Source: Maribellus sediminis
Lineage (GTDB): Bacteria; Bacteroidota; Bacteroidia; Bacteroidales; Prolixibacteraceae
Length of the DNA stretch: 64,000 nucleotides
Direction of reading: 5' to 3'
Assembly (NCBI RefSeq): GCF_011799805.1
Contig: NZ_WXUB01000002.1
Location: forward strand, 992,001-1,056,000
Shown here piece after piece: positions 1-10,301 of this stretch; the first letter of the stretch is position 1; every line of letters starts with the position of its first letter. A model generated the notes under the pieces. The model searched no databases and had not been told where the DNA came from. It saw nothing but the letters and a program-made list of their open reading frames with translations. A program made the translations under genes and the position numbers.

Positions 1-21
1 CGGGTTTTAATACATGCGTTG

Positions 22-49
22 AGCTAAAATCAAGCGATCATATTTAGCT
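22..49. promoter_or_regulatory. 7-bp inverted repeat upstream of the first SusC gene
   Basis: AGCTAAA at 22-28 and TTTAGCT at 43-49 form a perfect 7-bp inverted repeat with a 14-nt spacer, about 60 nt upstream of the SusC start codon. It could be an operator or the last hairpin of an upstream transcript. No clear TAnnTTTG box is visible in the 107 nt before the gene, so the promoter may lie outside the window. Confidence 0.3.
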
Positions 50-107
50 TGGTTCATACTCAACAAACAGCTATAAAGCATTGAATAACCAAATCAATTT
101 TCTACAG

Positions 108-3100
108 ATGAAAGAAAAACTAAAAACAAGGTTCAGATTCAAACAAGCCGGATTTCCCCGAGCGGGATTTGGAAGTTTGTTGTTGGCTACCTTTATGTTG
201 GTTGGAAATCTAAGTTCTGCTTCAAACGAACAGGCAGACGGACCAAACCAATTCAGGGAAGAAAAAGCCTTATCAACTTCATCGGCACAGCAAAACACCA
301 TTAAGGTTACCGGAAAGGTTACCGACGGACAGGGACTGGGACTTCCGGGTGTAAACATTGTTGAAAAAGGAACGATGAAAGGCGTTGTAACTTCAGTTGA
401 TGGAGACTACGAAATCGAGGTACCTGAGAATACGACACTCATTTTCTCGTTTATCGGATTCAGCACACAGGAAATCAATGTGAATGGAAGAACCACTATT
501 GATATTGTAATGCAGGAACAAACACATGGATTGGACGAGGTTGTGGTGACCGCCATGGGTGTTGTTTCTGAAAAGAAAGAACTGAATTTCGCAGTACAGG
601 CCATTAATTCCGATGAAATTACCCGCGACAAACAAGCGAGTTTTGTTGATGCACTGCAAGGCCGAATTGCGGGTGTGGATATTTCGGGAACAGGTGGCTC
701 ACCAACCGCAAGTTCACAAATACTTATTCGAGGTATCGCCTCCATTAACCCGGCACAAAACAACGAACCGATTTTCATCCTGAACGGAATGCATGTATCG
801 GGAGGAGCTTCAAAGGCTGCCGAAATCAATCCGAACGACATTGAGAATGTAACTGTTCTGAAAGGAGCAGCTGCAGCAGCACTTTACGGACAGGAAGCAG
901 CCAACGGCGCCATCATGATCACCACCAAGTCGGGTAAAGCCGGCGAAGTGATCGTTCAGGCCAGCAGTACTTTCCAAATCGACGAAGCCTACCGCATTCC
1001 TGAAATCCAGGATATGTACCTCCGCGGAAGCGACGGAGTTTACCGCGAAGAAACTTTCCTTGGTTGGGGACCGCTTAAACCGGCCAATGTTCAAACCTAC
1101 GATAATGTTGGAAACTACCTGAAAACAGGAGTTTACCAAAAATATGACCTCTCCGTTTCGGGAGGAACAGATAAATTCACTTCATACGCTTCAGCAAGTT
1201 ATACCGATCATAAAGGAATTGTTCCAAACGATTACCTCAAAAGAACGGGCGTTTTATTTAAATCGGATTATAACGTTAGCGACAAGCTGAAATTTGGCTT
1301 TATGGCCGATCTTACAAAACGTGAATCACGCGGTCCGGGCTCAATGGGCACCGTGTATTCCTGGCCAATCGACGATAATATGGCAGATTACAAAAATCCT
1401 GACGGAAGCATGCGTTACCTTTGGTTCAGAATCGATGATCTTGGAAATAACAAGTATAACCGCATCCACAATTCAACCAACCCGTATTGGAGCCGATATG
1501 AAGATTCCGGTGTTAGTGAATCGTACCGAACGCTAGTACAGGGAACGGTGAACTGGAATCCGGTTAAAAACCTGAATCTTACCGGCAGACTTGGGTACGA
1601 TCTTACAAACTCAGAAAGCCAGAGTAGTGTTACGGCACGTTATAAATTGCAGGAAGGCGAAGAGATTATTGCTTCTGATCTTCCTTCGTTTGGATCGTTT
1701 AGTTATTACGATGGTAAAAGTTCGGTGGTAAACGCAGCAATTCTGGCTACTTATTCCTGGGACATCAATGAGGATATGTCGCTGAATTTTCTTGGAGGTG
1801 CCGATCTAAAAACCTCGAAAGGAAGATCGACAAGTCTATTAGGACAACAATATATTGTACCTGAGTTTGAAAGTTTAAACAACACGGCGGTTATTGAGCC
1901 GGATGTTAATTACCGCTCGATGTACCGCACCGAGAAAAACGTATACGGTTACTACGGCGAAGTAAAATTCGATTACCGGGGTATTGCGCACCTGGGAGTT
2001 ACCGGCAGAAACGACCACTCTTCTACCCTGCCTAAAGAGAACAACTCCTACTTTTACCCGTCGGTTAGTGGTGGTTTAATCGTTACCGAACTCTTCGAAA
2101 TAAAAAATCAATTAATTAGTTTTGGAAAGATCAGAGGCAACTGGGCTAAAGTGGGTAAAGATGCGCCACTTTACCGTTTGAACAACTGGTACCTGGCTAT
2201 GCCGTTCCCCGATGGCGGATACGGGATTAACCCTGCTCGAAGCAGTAATCCGAATCTGAAACCTGAGTTTACAACCTCATGGGAAGTCGGCCTCGACATG
2301 CGTTTATTCAACGATAAAACTCATTTGGATGTAGCCTATTATTCAACATTGGTGGAAGACCAGATTGTTGACGTACGTGTTTCACCGGCATCGGGAAATA
2401 TTTTACAGACCAGAAACGAAGGAAACATCAAAAACCGGGGTATTGAAATAACCTGGGGACAGGAAGTCATTAATAACGGATCTTTCCGATGGAATATGAC
2501 CACCAACTTTGGCAAAAACAAAGGTACGGTTGAAGACCTGCCCGACGACCTGGTGGAAGTATATCATTATGCCGGTCAGGTTGGCGACATTCGCCCAACG
2601 GCTTACCTGCACGGATCAACTCTAGCCCTTTCGGGAAAAGACTACCTGCGTAACGATGACGGAAAGATCATTGTTGACGAGAACGGTTATCCGAAAATCA
2701 ATGCCAGCAGTTCCCTGCTGATCGGTAACCGCGAACCAAAATTTACAATGGGCTGGCAAAACAACTGGAGCTACAAAAACATTTCGTTGTCGGCGCTTAT
2801 CAACTTCCGTTATGGCGGCGATGTTGTTAACGGAACTTACAAATACCTGATGAGTAACGGTCAATCGGCCAAACTTGAAGATTACCGTAACCGACAAATT
2901 CTTATAGATGGTGTTGTGGAACAGGCTGACGGAACTTATACTGAAAACACCACACCGGTTATTTTCGATCATCAGTTTTACACCAACTATTTCGCACCTG
3001 TTGGATCGAACTTTATTGAAGACGGTTCTTTTGTGCGTCTGTCGAACGTTACCTTATCGTACGACTTTGCCGGTTTGCTGAAAAACTCGAATATCAAAGA

Positions 3101-3272
3101 TCTCGTGTTCTCAGTAACAGGAAGAAATTTACTGCTGCTTACCAATTACAGCGGCTCTGATCCCTCGGTGAACTACACCGGTTCGTCAGGCGGTACCGGA
3201 ACTTACGGAATTGATTATATCCCCGTTCCGAATACCCGATCGATTGCGTTTAACATCAGTGCAAAATTTTAA
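108..3272 (+). CDS. SusC/RagA-type TonB-dependent outer-membrane importer
   Basis: Outer-membrane TonB-dependent transporter of the SusC family, which imports oligomers delivered by its SusD lid using TonB energy. The start is taken at ATG 108; a TTG at 81 would add nine unlikely residues. After a basic N-terminus and one hydrophobic signal segment come a carboxypeptidase-regulatory-like domain (around residues 60-140, starting at VTGKVTDGQG), a TonB-box-like stretch LDEVVVTAMG, the plug domain with LKGAAAAALYG, and a long beta-barrel ending in F. The 1054 residues are normal for SusC. There is no STN domain, so unlike the second SusC (22812-26237) it is not expected to signal to a FecR. SusD follows 12 nt later. 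The family call is firm; peptidoglycan fragments as substrate are inferred from neighbours only. Confidence 0.95.
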   Translation: MKEKLKTRFRFKQAGFPRAGFGSLLLATFMLVGNLSSASNEQADGPNQFREEKALSTSSAQQNTIKVTGKVTDGQGLGLPGVNIVEKGTMKGVVTSVDGDYEIEVPENTTLIFSFIGFSTQEINVNGRTTIDIVMQEQTHGLDEVVVTAMGVVSEKKELNFAVQAINSDEITRDKQASFVDALQGRIAGVDISGTGGSPTASSQILIRGIASINPAQNNEPIFILNGMHVSGGASKAAEINPNDIENVTVLKGAAAAALYGQEAANGAIMITTKSGKAGEVIVQASSTFQIDEAYRIPEIQDMYLRGSDGVYREETFLGWGPLKPANVQTYDNVGNYLKTGVYQKYDLSVSGGTDKFTSYASASYTDHKGIVPNDYLKRTGVLFKSDYNVSDKLKFGFMADLTKRESRGPGSMGTVYSWPIDDNMADYKNPDGSMRYLWFRIDDLGNNKYNRIHNSTNPYWSRYEDSGVSESYRTLVQGTVNWNPVKNLNLTGRLGYDLTNSESQSSVTARYKLQEGEEIIASDLPSFGSFSYYDGKSSVVNAAILATYSWDINEDMSLNFLGGADLKTSKGRSTSLLGQQYIVPEFESLNNTAVIEPDVNYRSMYRTEKNVYGYYGEVKFDYRGIAHLGVTGRNDHSSTLPKENNSYFYPSVSGGLIVTELFEIKNQLISFGKIRGNWAKVGKDAPLYRLNNWYLAMPFPDGGYGINPARSSNPNLKPEFTTSWEVGLDMRLFNDKTHLDVAYYSTLVEDQIVDVRVSPASGNILQTRNEGNIKNRGIEITWGQEVINNGSFRWNMTTNFGKNKGTVEDLPDDLVEVYHYAGQVGDIRPTAYLHGSTLALSGKDYLRNDDGKIIVDENGYPKINASSSLLIGNREPKFTMGWQNNWSYKNISLSALINFRYGGDVVNGTYKYLMSNGQSAKLEDYRNRQILIDGVVEQADGTYTENTTPVIFDHQFYTNYFAPVGSNFIEDGSFVRLSNVTLSYDFAGLLKNSNIKDLVFSVTGRNLLLLTNYSGSDPSVNYTGSSGGTGTYGIDYIPVPNTRSIAFNISAKF

Positions 3273-3284
3273 ACTGAAACAATT

Positions 3285-4868
3285 ATGAAAAGATTTAAAT
3301 ATATATTTCTGTTGCTGATCATTCTGGGCACCATAACCGGGTGCGAAGATTATTTGGGTGAAAACCGCGACCCGGATTCGGTTGATGCGGTTCCGCCGGA
3401 TCAGATATTTCCCGTTGTGTTGTTTTATTCGTCGTTACAGAATTACGACCATAGTGAATACGGCACTTATCTCAGCCAATGTCTGACTACTGCAAGTAAA
3501 AGCCAAACCAGTGCTCATGCTTACCGAAGTGGTTGGGAATTCCTTGGAATGAACCGTCACCCGCAGTGGCGTCGTCACTTTTTCGATGTAGGTTCAAATG
3601 CAAAAGACCTTATTCAGTTTGCAAAAGAAGAAAACTCGGCAAACTATGAAGCTATTACAAGGTTGTTAAACCTGATTTCGGTACAGCTAACTACCGATGC
3701 CTTTGGCGACATGCCATTGTCGGAAGCTTACCAGTCGTCATCGCCAAAATACGACACACAGGAAAGTATTTACGAATGGATGAAAAACGAAGTAGCCGAA
3801 CTGGAGACGATGTTTAACAGCGCTGAAGTGCGCCAGGCAACCAACCGGATAATGGACGGCGATGTTGACCGCGTATTTGCAGGGGATGTTGACAAATGGC
3901 AAAAGGTACTTTATGCAATAAAATCGAGAATTTTGTTGCGTCAGCTGCCAAACTTAAATACCGACGCTGCTACCTGCAACCAGATTATTGCTGCAGCCGA
4001 AACCGCATTAAATGGCTGGGCTGATCCGCGTTACAAATTCGATGGCGGATCGAGCGTTGAGAAAAACTGTATGTGGGGCCGCACTAACCGTCCGGTAGGT
4101 GGATGGCAAAGTCGTACCAACGATTTAAGCGGCGCCATTCCTTCAAAATTCCTGATGGAAAACCTGTTTGGCTATAATCCGAATACCGGCGAATTCACCG
4201 ATCCACGTCTGCCCCAAATTATGAAAGCTCGTGGTGATGCGGCCAGCGGAATAGATACAACCTACCGCTACCTTGAAAACAACATCGGAATGCCGGCTAC
4301 TCATAAAATCGAATGGTATCCTGACATGTATGAGTCTCCGCTAACTACTGATACATCAACCATTACATTGTTTACCAAAGGCGAACTGTACTTTATTGTT
4401 GCCGAAGCAGCTTACTGGGCCGGCGATAAATCGAAAGCAGTTAACAACCTGGTATCAGGAATCCGATACCACATGAGCCGTTTGGGTGTTCCTGCCAACG
4501 AAATTGAAGCTTATATTTCTAATTCAGAACTGGTTCCCGGAACTGCAAATATTAGTTTGAGCCACATCATGCTTGAAAAATACAAAGCATTGTATTTGCA
4601 ACCTGAACAGTGGACCGACCTGCGCCGTTACGGTTACAGCAACAACCAAAACGGTGTGCTTTACGACAACACGGTAATTTACCCCGGTTTACGTCGGCCG
4701 TACAATTTATACGAAGCCTACTGGAGTAACGAAAACGAATGGATTCAACGTATTAACTACGATCCTGAGACAGAAGAGAAATACAACCGCGAAGAGTTGA
4801 TCCGCCTGGATGCGTTCCGTAACCCGGAATGGCTGAAAAAACCAATGATCTGGGCTCCTCAGAACTAG
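3285..4868 (+). CDS. SusD/RagB-like outer-membrane lipoprotein (SusD-like_2 type)
   Basis: Surface lipoprotein that caps the SusC barrel and binds ligand. The signal peptide ends in a lipobox with Cys20 (TITGC). The mature protein is alpha-helical with TPR-like helices, and the segment LEKYKALYLQPEQWTDLRRYGY near residue 430 is typical of the SusD and RagB lipoprotein family. Its 527 residues fit the family. It lies 12 nt downstream of susC and 27 nt upstream of another lipoprotein gene, so all four genes to 7375 are probably one transcript. Specificity cannot be read from the sequence; the neighbouring murein enzymes suggest a peptidoglycan-derived ligand (inference). Confidence 0.93.
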   Translation: MKRFKYIFLLLIILGTITGCEDYLGENRDPDSVDAVPPDQIFPVVLFYSSLQNYDHSEYGTYLSQCLTTASKSQTSAHAYRSGWEFLGMNRHPQWRRHFFDVGSNAKDLIQFAKEENSANYEAITRLLNLISVQLTTDAFGDMPLSEAYQSSSPKYDTQESIYEWMKNEVAELETMFNSAEVRQATNRIMDGDVDRVFAGDVDKWQKVLYAIKSRILLRQLPNLNTDAATCNQIIAAAETALNGWADPRYKFDGGSSVEKNCMWGRTNRPVGGWQSRTNDLSGAIPSKFLMENLFGYNPNTGEFTDPRLPQIMKARGDAASGIDTTYRYLENNIGMPATHKIEWYPDMYESPLTTDTSTITLFTKGELYFIVAEAAYWAGDKSKAVNNLVSGIRYHMSRLGVPANEIEAYISNSELVPGTANISLSHIMLEKYKALYLQPEQWTDLRRYGYSNNQNGVLYDNTVIYPGLRRPYNLYEAYWSNENEWIQRINYDPETEEKYNREELIRLDAFRNPEWLKKPMIWAPQN

Positions 4869-4895
4869 ATAAATTGATTGAATGATTAAAATCAA

Positions 4896-5744
4896 ATGAA
4901 AATGAAACAAATCACAAAATACATTTTGGCGTTGATTCTGGGAGCCACAACACTGGTTTCATGCGAAATCAACGATCCGATAGGCGACATTGCCCGAACC
5001 GGAGATATTGCCGCCAACATATACATGGTCATCCCATCGTCGATCGTCGATGCCGGTAATCCTGTCGATTTTCATGCCGAATACTGGTCGGTTGACGATC
5101 AGTTTGAATCGCTGTCTATCGGTTATGCCATTCAGGCTAAAATGAGCTACAGCATTACTGCAGTGGCAACTAACTATACGTATACGATGGACTCTTCAGA
5201 AGTTGCACGCGAGTACCAGCCTATAAAATCGTTTGAGCATTCTTCGGATAACTACGATGCAGAAGCCAGAGCTTATGTTATCAACGACGATTTTCCGGTA
5301 AGTTACACACTGGCCACCTCGGGCATTGGTAACAGCGACACCTATAATGAGGAACTCATCAATTCTGTATTCCCGGAAAGTGCCATTGCTGCATTTTACG
5401 ATGGATTCTTTGAAACACTCGATTACGATTTAATGAAAAACCTGGTGGTTACCACGCATGCCATTGTAGACGAAGAAACTTTCGAATCGCATTGGAATAC
5501 CGAAACCATTGAAGATCCGGCCGGTGGCGATCCAATCGAGGTAAAAACGATGAAAGAGGAATCTGTTCCGACACTAAAATCGTATACCAAACAAATTCCT
5601 TTAAGCGATATTGTATACAATGCCAATAAATTCATTTATGAAATTGCCTATACAAAGTCCTACGAATTAAATACACGGTTCAGGATAGTGAACGGTACCG
5701 GTATCGAGAACTTCTCTGAAGTAAAAACAATCACCGTTAATTAA
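4896..5744 (+). CDS. Lipoprotein in the SusCD operon, probable surface ligand-binding protein
   Basis: Hypothetical lipoprotein of 282 residues with signal peptide and lipobox (LVSC, Cys23). I do not recognise a named domain. The sequence is polar and beta-rich, and the first mature segment (about 30-60, with VDAGNPVDFHAEY) resembles the start of an Ig-like fold. It sits directly after SusD and 11 nt before a PKD lipoprotein, which is where SusE/SusF-like surface glycan-binding proteins are normally found. The role in holding substrate at the cell surface is inferred from position and lipidation. Confidence 0.85.
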   Translation: MKMKQITKYILALILGATTLVSCEINDPIGDIARTGDIAANIYMVIPSSIVDAGNPVDFHAEYWSVDDQFESLSIGYAIQAKMSYSITAVATNYTYTMDSSEVAREYQPIKSFEHSSDNYDAEARAYVINDDFPVSYTLATSGIGNSDTYNEELINSVFPESAIAAFYDGFFETLDYDLMKNLVVTTHAIVDEETFESHWNTETIEDPAGGDPIEVKTMKEESVPTLKSYTKQIPLSDIVYNANKFIYEIAYTKSYELNTRFRIVNGTGIENFSEVKTITVN

Positions 5745-5755
5745 AACGTAACATC

Positions 5756-7375
5756 ATGAAGAAGACAAATAGAATCATATCATTTATTCTGATAGCTGTG
5801 TCGATGCTGGCATTCACGGCCTGCGAGCAGGAACTGCTCGTTGAAGAATTTGAATCGGACATGGTGAATTTCAGCTACAAAGCAACATCAATTCATTATG
5901 TTATCGGTGAAGAGATCAGCTTTATTAACGAATCGAAAGTTGGGAGCTCATGGGAATGGAATTTTGGCGATGGAACTACGTCCACCGATCGCGATCCGGT
6001 TCACAAATACGACGAACCGGGAACCTACAAAGTAAAATTGGTGGTTGACGGCGGAACATACTCGGTAGAGAAAAACATCATGGTTAGCGATATCATTCCA
6101 ATTGTAAGTTACAGTACCGAAGACCCAACGATTGTTTTTAAGCAGTCGGAAGTTACTTTCGATGTACAATTGCTGAATCCTGAAGGCCTGCCTGTGACCT
6201 ATACGTGGGCTTTCCCAAAAGGTTCGAGCGGCGAAGGAATCGATGAGAACGGAAAGTCGGAACTGGCTTCACCTACGGTTGTTTTTGGTTCAATTGGTAG
6301 CCAGATCGTAAACCTCACCATCAAGCTGGGCGACAAGGACCTTGCCCCCATCAGCGTGAATGTGAAGGTTAATTACGACAAGCCGGTTAAAACCTTGTTC
6401 TACGCCGTAAAAAATGGCAATTTAATGTCGCGCAAAATCATCAACGATGCTATCGATCCGGAAATTAACCAGCCTTTCGATTTGGGTTATCGTTCAGGAA
6501 AACACCCGATGACACTGCAGGTTGCCGGCGACTGGGTATATGTTTTTGATGCCGGTACAAGAATTAGCTATGTAGCGGATCCTGCAGGCCTAGGTGATGG
6601 TGAAATTTTTGCCGTTGCTACCGACGGTTCGAAAAGAGAATCGGTGATCGAAAATTTTGGTGGCGATACCTACTACGATTTTTATTACGGTTTTGTTGAT
6701 GAAGCCGCCAACACCTTATATTGGACCGACCGCCGCGAAGGAATTTTCCGTACTTCAATGAATACCCGAAATGCCAAATTCTCTCTTGATGAATACAACT
6801 ACTTCGTACAAAACAGCTGGCTGGGCTATTACGGCAAAGGAATATACTGGGGTAACGTAAACGGACCGATCTTCAGAAGAGGTGACACCTGGTGGTGGGG
6901 TAAAAACTCAAACGGTGCCGGTATTTTCCGTTTTACCGAAGCCGATATTAAGGGTGCACCTGTTGAAGCTGAAGAGCCGGAACCGGCAGCAGGTTCATTG
7001 TTAACAACGTTTACGATCCGCGGCATGGTGGTTGATGAAGTAAATCAGCGCCTGTATGTTGCATCACAAAGCCATAAAGTGATTTTCTGTTTCAATTTGG
7101 ATGGAACCTTCGTTAAAATTGTTGAAGCTTTTGGTGCCGACGACGCTCCACCAACAAGCAATGAAAACATTTTTGTTAGCGGCATGGCTATTGATGTTGA
7201 CGAGAACGGCGACGGTTACCTCTACTACGCCTACCGAGGCCCGGAAGGCTCAGAAGATCCGAAGTTGAAATCCGGAATCAAAAGATATAAACTAAATGAC
7301 GATACAGCCGTACCCGAGTTTTACATCGAAGGTGTTGAAGCCTACGGTCTGGCCATCGATCAGGTAGCCAAGTAA
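5756..7375 (+). CDS. PKD-domain lipoprotein with a YWTD/NHL-like beta-propeller
   Basis: Exported lipoprotein of 539 residues with lipobox Cys23 (FTAC). A PKD domain lies at about residues 40-95 and shows the hallmark WEWNFGDGTTS followed by GTYKVKLVV. A second Ig/PKD-like segment follows to about 205. The rest looks like a six-bladed propeller, with repeated hydrophobic strands and one clear LDL-receptor-type signature, LYWTDRREG, near residue 320. Such proteins end many Bacteroidota SusCD operons as surface binding modules. It is the last gene before a strong terminator at 7377-7411. No catalytic residues are evident; binding of substrate or of partner proteins is an inference. Confidence 0.88.
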   Translation: MKKTNRIISFILIAVSMLAFTACEQELLVEEFESDMVNFSYKATSIHYVIGEEISFINESKVGSSWEWNFGDGTTSTDRDPVHKYDEPGTYKVKLVVDGGTYSVEKNIMVSDIIPIVSYSTEDPTIVFKQSEVTFDVQLLNPEGLPVTYTWAFPKGSSGEGIDENGKSELASPTVVFGSIGSQIVNLTIKLGDKDLAPISVNVKVNYDKPVKTLFYAVKNGNLMSRKIINDAIDPEINQPFDLGYRSGKHPMTLQVAGDWVYVFDAGTRISYVADPAGLGDGEIFAVATDGSKRESVIENFGGDTYYDFYYGFVDEAANTLYWTDRREGIFRTSMNTRNAKFSLDEYNYFVQNSWLGYYGKGIYWGNVNGPIFRRGDTWWWGKNSNGAGIFRFTEADIKGAPVEAEEPEPAAGSLLTTFTIRGMVVDEVNQRLYVASQSHKVIFCFNLDGTFVKIVEAFGADDAPPTSNENIFVSGMAIDVDENGDGYLYYAYRGPEGSEDPKLKSGIKRYKLNDDTAVPEFYIEGVEAYGLAIDQVAK

Positions 7376-7376
7376 T

Positions 7377-7411
7377 AAAAGCGGGTGTGGAACAAAACCA
7401 CACCCGCTTTT
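7377..7411 (+). terminator. Rho-independent terminator after the SusCD-lipoprotein block
   Basis: A perfect 14-bp stem is formed by AAAAGCGGGTGTGG (7377-7390) and CCACACCCGCTTTT (7398-7411) around a 7-nt loop. It separates the binding and transport genes from the hydrolase genes, so the two halves may be expressed at different levels. Confidence 0.88.
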
Positions 7412-7452
7412 GCTCTCCCGACATGCTATTTTTAAAAATTTGAAACACTTCC

Positions 7453-10248
7453 ATGAAAAGATTAAACACTTTTATTTTACTTTTTACCCTACTTTTTGGG
7501 GCTTCGAACCTAAAAGCGCAGGAACTGCCAAAACACGAAATGCGTGCCGCATGGATGGCAACCATTTGGGGACTGGACTGGCCATCGGCAACCATTCCTT
7601 CAACAGGAAGCAGCTACTACATCAACCTGCAAAAGGATCAGTTTATATATCTTTTAGATGAACTTGAGAAAGCGAATATCAACACCTTGTTCTTTCAGGT
7701 GCGTTCGGAATGCGATGCCATGTATCAGTCGTCATACGAGCCGTGGTCGGCCTACCTGGTAACAACCCGTGGCCTGGATCCCGGATATGATCCGCTTGAA
7801 TTTGCAATCAGCGAATGTCATAAACGAGGTATCGAATTGCATGCCTGGCTGAATCCGTACCGCTTTGAATCTTTTGTAGGTAAATATGAAGGGAAAGCCG
7901 GAGACTACAGGGAAAGCCACCCGGAATGGGTACTGGAATATCCCGACAAAAAGGACGGCACAAAAAACATTTCCATTATTGATCCGGGAAATCCTGAGGT
8001 TCGCCAACGAATTGTGGATGTAGTAACCGAAATTGTTACCAACTACGATGTTGACGGCATTACTTTCGACGATTATTTTTACGCATACGGCGGCACTCCA
8101 AATAACCTGGATGCCTACGCACAGCAAAACTTTAAACCGGCCGATATAAACCTGCACGACTGGCGCCGCGATAACGTAAATCGCATGGTGGCTGATGTGT
8201 ACGCTAAAATCCAGGAACTAAAACCATGGGTAACCTTCGGGCTATCTCCTTTCGGAATCTGGACAACCGATAACAATGTAGCCGAAAAAGAAGGGATTGA
8301 ATTACCGGCAGGAATTTCCGGCTCGAACATGTACCAGGAAATATATTGCGACCCGGTGGCGTGGTTAAAAGAAGGCACCGTGGATTATATTTCACCACAG
8401 CTTTACTGGCCAACTACAAGCAGCGGACAGGACTACGATGTACTTGGTCCATGGTGGTCGGATATCGCAAACCGTTTTTACCGTCACTTTTATTCAAGCA
8501 ACAATTTATACGACCTCACTCCTACCAGTTACGCCAGCACCGAAAAATCGGCAGGAACAAACGATCTGTCCGTTGAATTAAATGGTTTATCAATGCTGGA
8601 GTACCTTGGTGTGTATAACGACAACTTAAAATCAGCAACTTCGCAACACCCTACAGAAATTGGTAAACAGGTAGCTGTAAACCGCAAGTCAGACAAAAAC
8701 GGCGCTCCGGGCAGTGTAATGTACCGAACAAAAAACTTTACCACCCAGGGCTTTGTGAACTACCTGAAACAGGAGGTATTCAAATACCCGGCGCTGGCAC
8801 CTGCCATCAACTGGAAACCGGCTGAAACAAGAAGCATTCCCGAAAATATCCGTTTAGAGGGAAATAGTGTAAAATGGGATTCGGAGGAAGACAATGTGCG
8901 TTTTGTGGTTTATGCTATACCGCAAGAACAAGCCGGAGCCTCCGGTAATTTCAGTACCGGAGAACATATTCTGGGCATTTCTTACTCGAAACAATTCGAT
9001 CTCGCCGAAGATTCAGCCCTGATCTCAACACACACATTCGCGGTTTCGGTTCTCGACAGGTTTGGTAACGAATTTCCAGCCGGGTTAATGAATCCGATTT
9101 CAGGCGAAAATCAGGCTGCAAACCTGCTCTTTCCAACAGCTGGAGAAGAAGTATTCAAACCATTTGTTTTCAGCTGGGATTCTGTTGAAAATGCCGACTC
9201 CTACATTTTTGAAGTAGCATCTGATTCTACTTTTAACAATACTGTTTATAAGCGCTCGCTAACTGCCACCGAATTTGACGCAGCGAATATTTCAATGGCA
9301 GAAGATTCAATGTATTTCTGGCGTGTTTCAACGCGAATGGCAGGTGTTCACGATACGGTTTCTGCAACTGAATCATTTCTGCTGATCGCAGAACCCAGTC
9401 CGGAGATTACAAGTCCAATTAACGGCGAAGAAAATATGAGTCTCACACCAACGATCACCTGGACCGATTTTGGCGAAGGATTTTTATACCGGGTACAAAT
9501 CTCTTATCAAAATGATTTTTCGACACTGGTAGTTGACACAACAGGAGTGGCGGGACAAAGTTGGCAGGCGGCTGAAAATTCTTTACACGCCTACGGATCG
9601 TATTTTGTTCGTGTAATAGCATACAATAACAACATGACGTCGGCGTGGTCGGATGCAGTTGCTTTTTCAACCATTGAAGAAGCCCCTGACATTCCGGTAA
9701 TACTTTCACCAACTGAAGACGAAAATATCAGTGCCCAAGAGGTTTCTGTAAAAATTCAGGACGATGCCAGAGCTTATAGTTTCAGACTCGAGTTATCGAA
9801 ATCGAGCACTTTCCCGTGGACTGACAGAAAGGTGTTAACCTTGAATACCTTTGAATATGAAGGCCTGTACACCGGACTCACCTCAGGAACTTACTATGTT
9901 CGTGCCAGAGCTTCGTATAACGGCACAAATACCGAGTGGTCGGAAACCCGTTCCTTCAATGTTATACTCACATCAGCGATCGATCAGGAAGAAAATGGCT
10001 TGTCGCTGAACTGTGCCACTTTGCTAAGTGAACAAAATGCTCCGGTAGTAGTAAACCTTCCACGTAAATCGTTCATTCAGCTAAAATTATACGATACAAC
10101 CGGAAGACTGGTAATGGATCTGGCTGAAACGAAGTTACCCGCGGGTGTGCACCATTTCAGCATTCCGGCTTCAGGACTTTCGAGCAAAGTATACCTCTTA
10201 TCGCTAAGAACCGATTACGGATTCAAAACTTTGAAATTGGTTAAATAG
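7453..10248 (+). CDS. Secreted GHL10-family glycoside hydrolase with T9SS sorting domain
   Basis: Family 10-like glycosyl hydrolase (GHL10, formerly DUF187) with a signal peptide ending near Gln23 (LKAQ). The TIM-barrel domain covers about residues 27-350. It begins with MRAAWMATIWG and contains QVRSECDAMY, LHAWLNPYR and the acidic pair GITFDDYFYAYGG (Asp206, Asp207), the family's conserved active-site region. Three or so FN3/Ig-like repeats follow, and the last 75 residues form a type A T9SS sorting domain (IQLKLYDTTGRLV, ending FKTLKLVK). E. coli DigH, also GHL10, cleaves peptidoglycan strands that lack stem peptides (established). Together with the amidase at 12154-14667 this suggests murein glycan as substrate. 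The large C-terminal extension is unlike E. coli DigH. Confidence 0.9.
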   Translation: MKRLNTFILLFTLLFGASNLKAQELPKHEMRAAWMATIWGLDWPSATIPSTGSSYYINLQKDQFIYLLDELEKANINTLFFQVRSECDAMYQSSYEPWSAYLVTTRGLDPGYDPLEFAISECHKRGIELHAWLNPYRFESFVGKYEGKAGDYRESHPEWVLEYPDKKDGTKNISIIDPGNPEVRQRIVDVVTEIVTNYDVDGITFDDYFYAYGGTPNNLDAYAQQNFKPADINLHDWRRDNVNRMVADVYAKIQELKPWVTFGLSPFGIWTTDNNVAEKEGIELPAGISGSNMYQEIYCDPVAWLKEGTVDYISPQLYWPTTSSGQDYDVLGPWWSDIANRFYRHFYSSNNLYDLTPTSYASTEKSAGTNDLSVELNGLSMLEYLGVYNDNLKSATSQHPTEIGKQVAVNRKSDKNGAPGSVMYRTKNFTTQGFVNYLKQEVFKYPALAPAINWKPAETRSIPENIRLEGNSVKWDSEEDNVRFVVYAIPQEQAGASGNFSTGEHILGISYSKQFDLAEDSALISTHTFAVSVLDRFGNEFPAGLMNPISGENQAANLLFPTAGEEVFKPFVFSWDSVENADSYIFEVASDSTFNNTVYKRSLTATEFDAANISMAEDSMYFWRVSTRMAGVHDTVSATESFLLIAEPSPEITSPINGEENMSLTPTITWTDFGEGFLYRVQISYQNDFSTLVVDTTGVAGQSWQAAENSLHAYGSYFVRVIAYNNNMTSAWSDAVAFSTIEEAPDIPVILSPTEDENISAQEVSVKIQDDARAYSFRLELSKSSTFPWTDRKVLTLNTFEYEGLYTGLTSGTYYVRARASYNGTNTEWSETRSFNVILTSAIDQEENGLSLNCATLLSEQNAPVVVNLPRKSFIQLKLYDTTGRLVMDLAETKLPAGVHHFSIPASGLSSKVYLLSLRTDYGFKTLKLVK

Positions 10249-10301
10249 CTATTGTTTGGAATTGTTTTTGTCTTGAAAAGAAGAAATTTAAACCAGATAT
10301 T

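Noticed and set aside
81-107. TTG start nine codons upstream of ATG for the first SusC
   Set aside because: ATG 108 begins a normal basic N-terminus and signal segment; the TTG extension adds nothing typical of the family.
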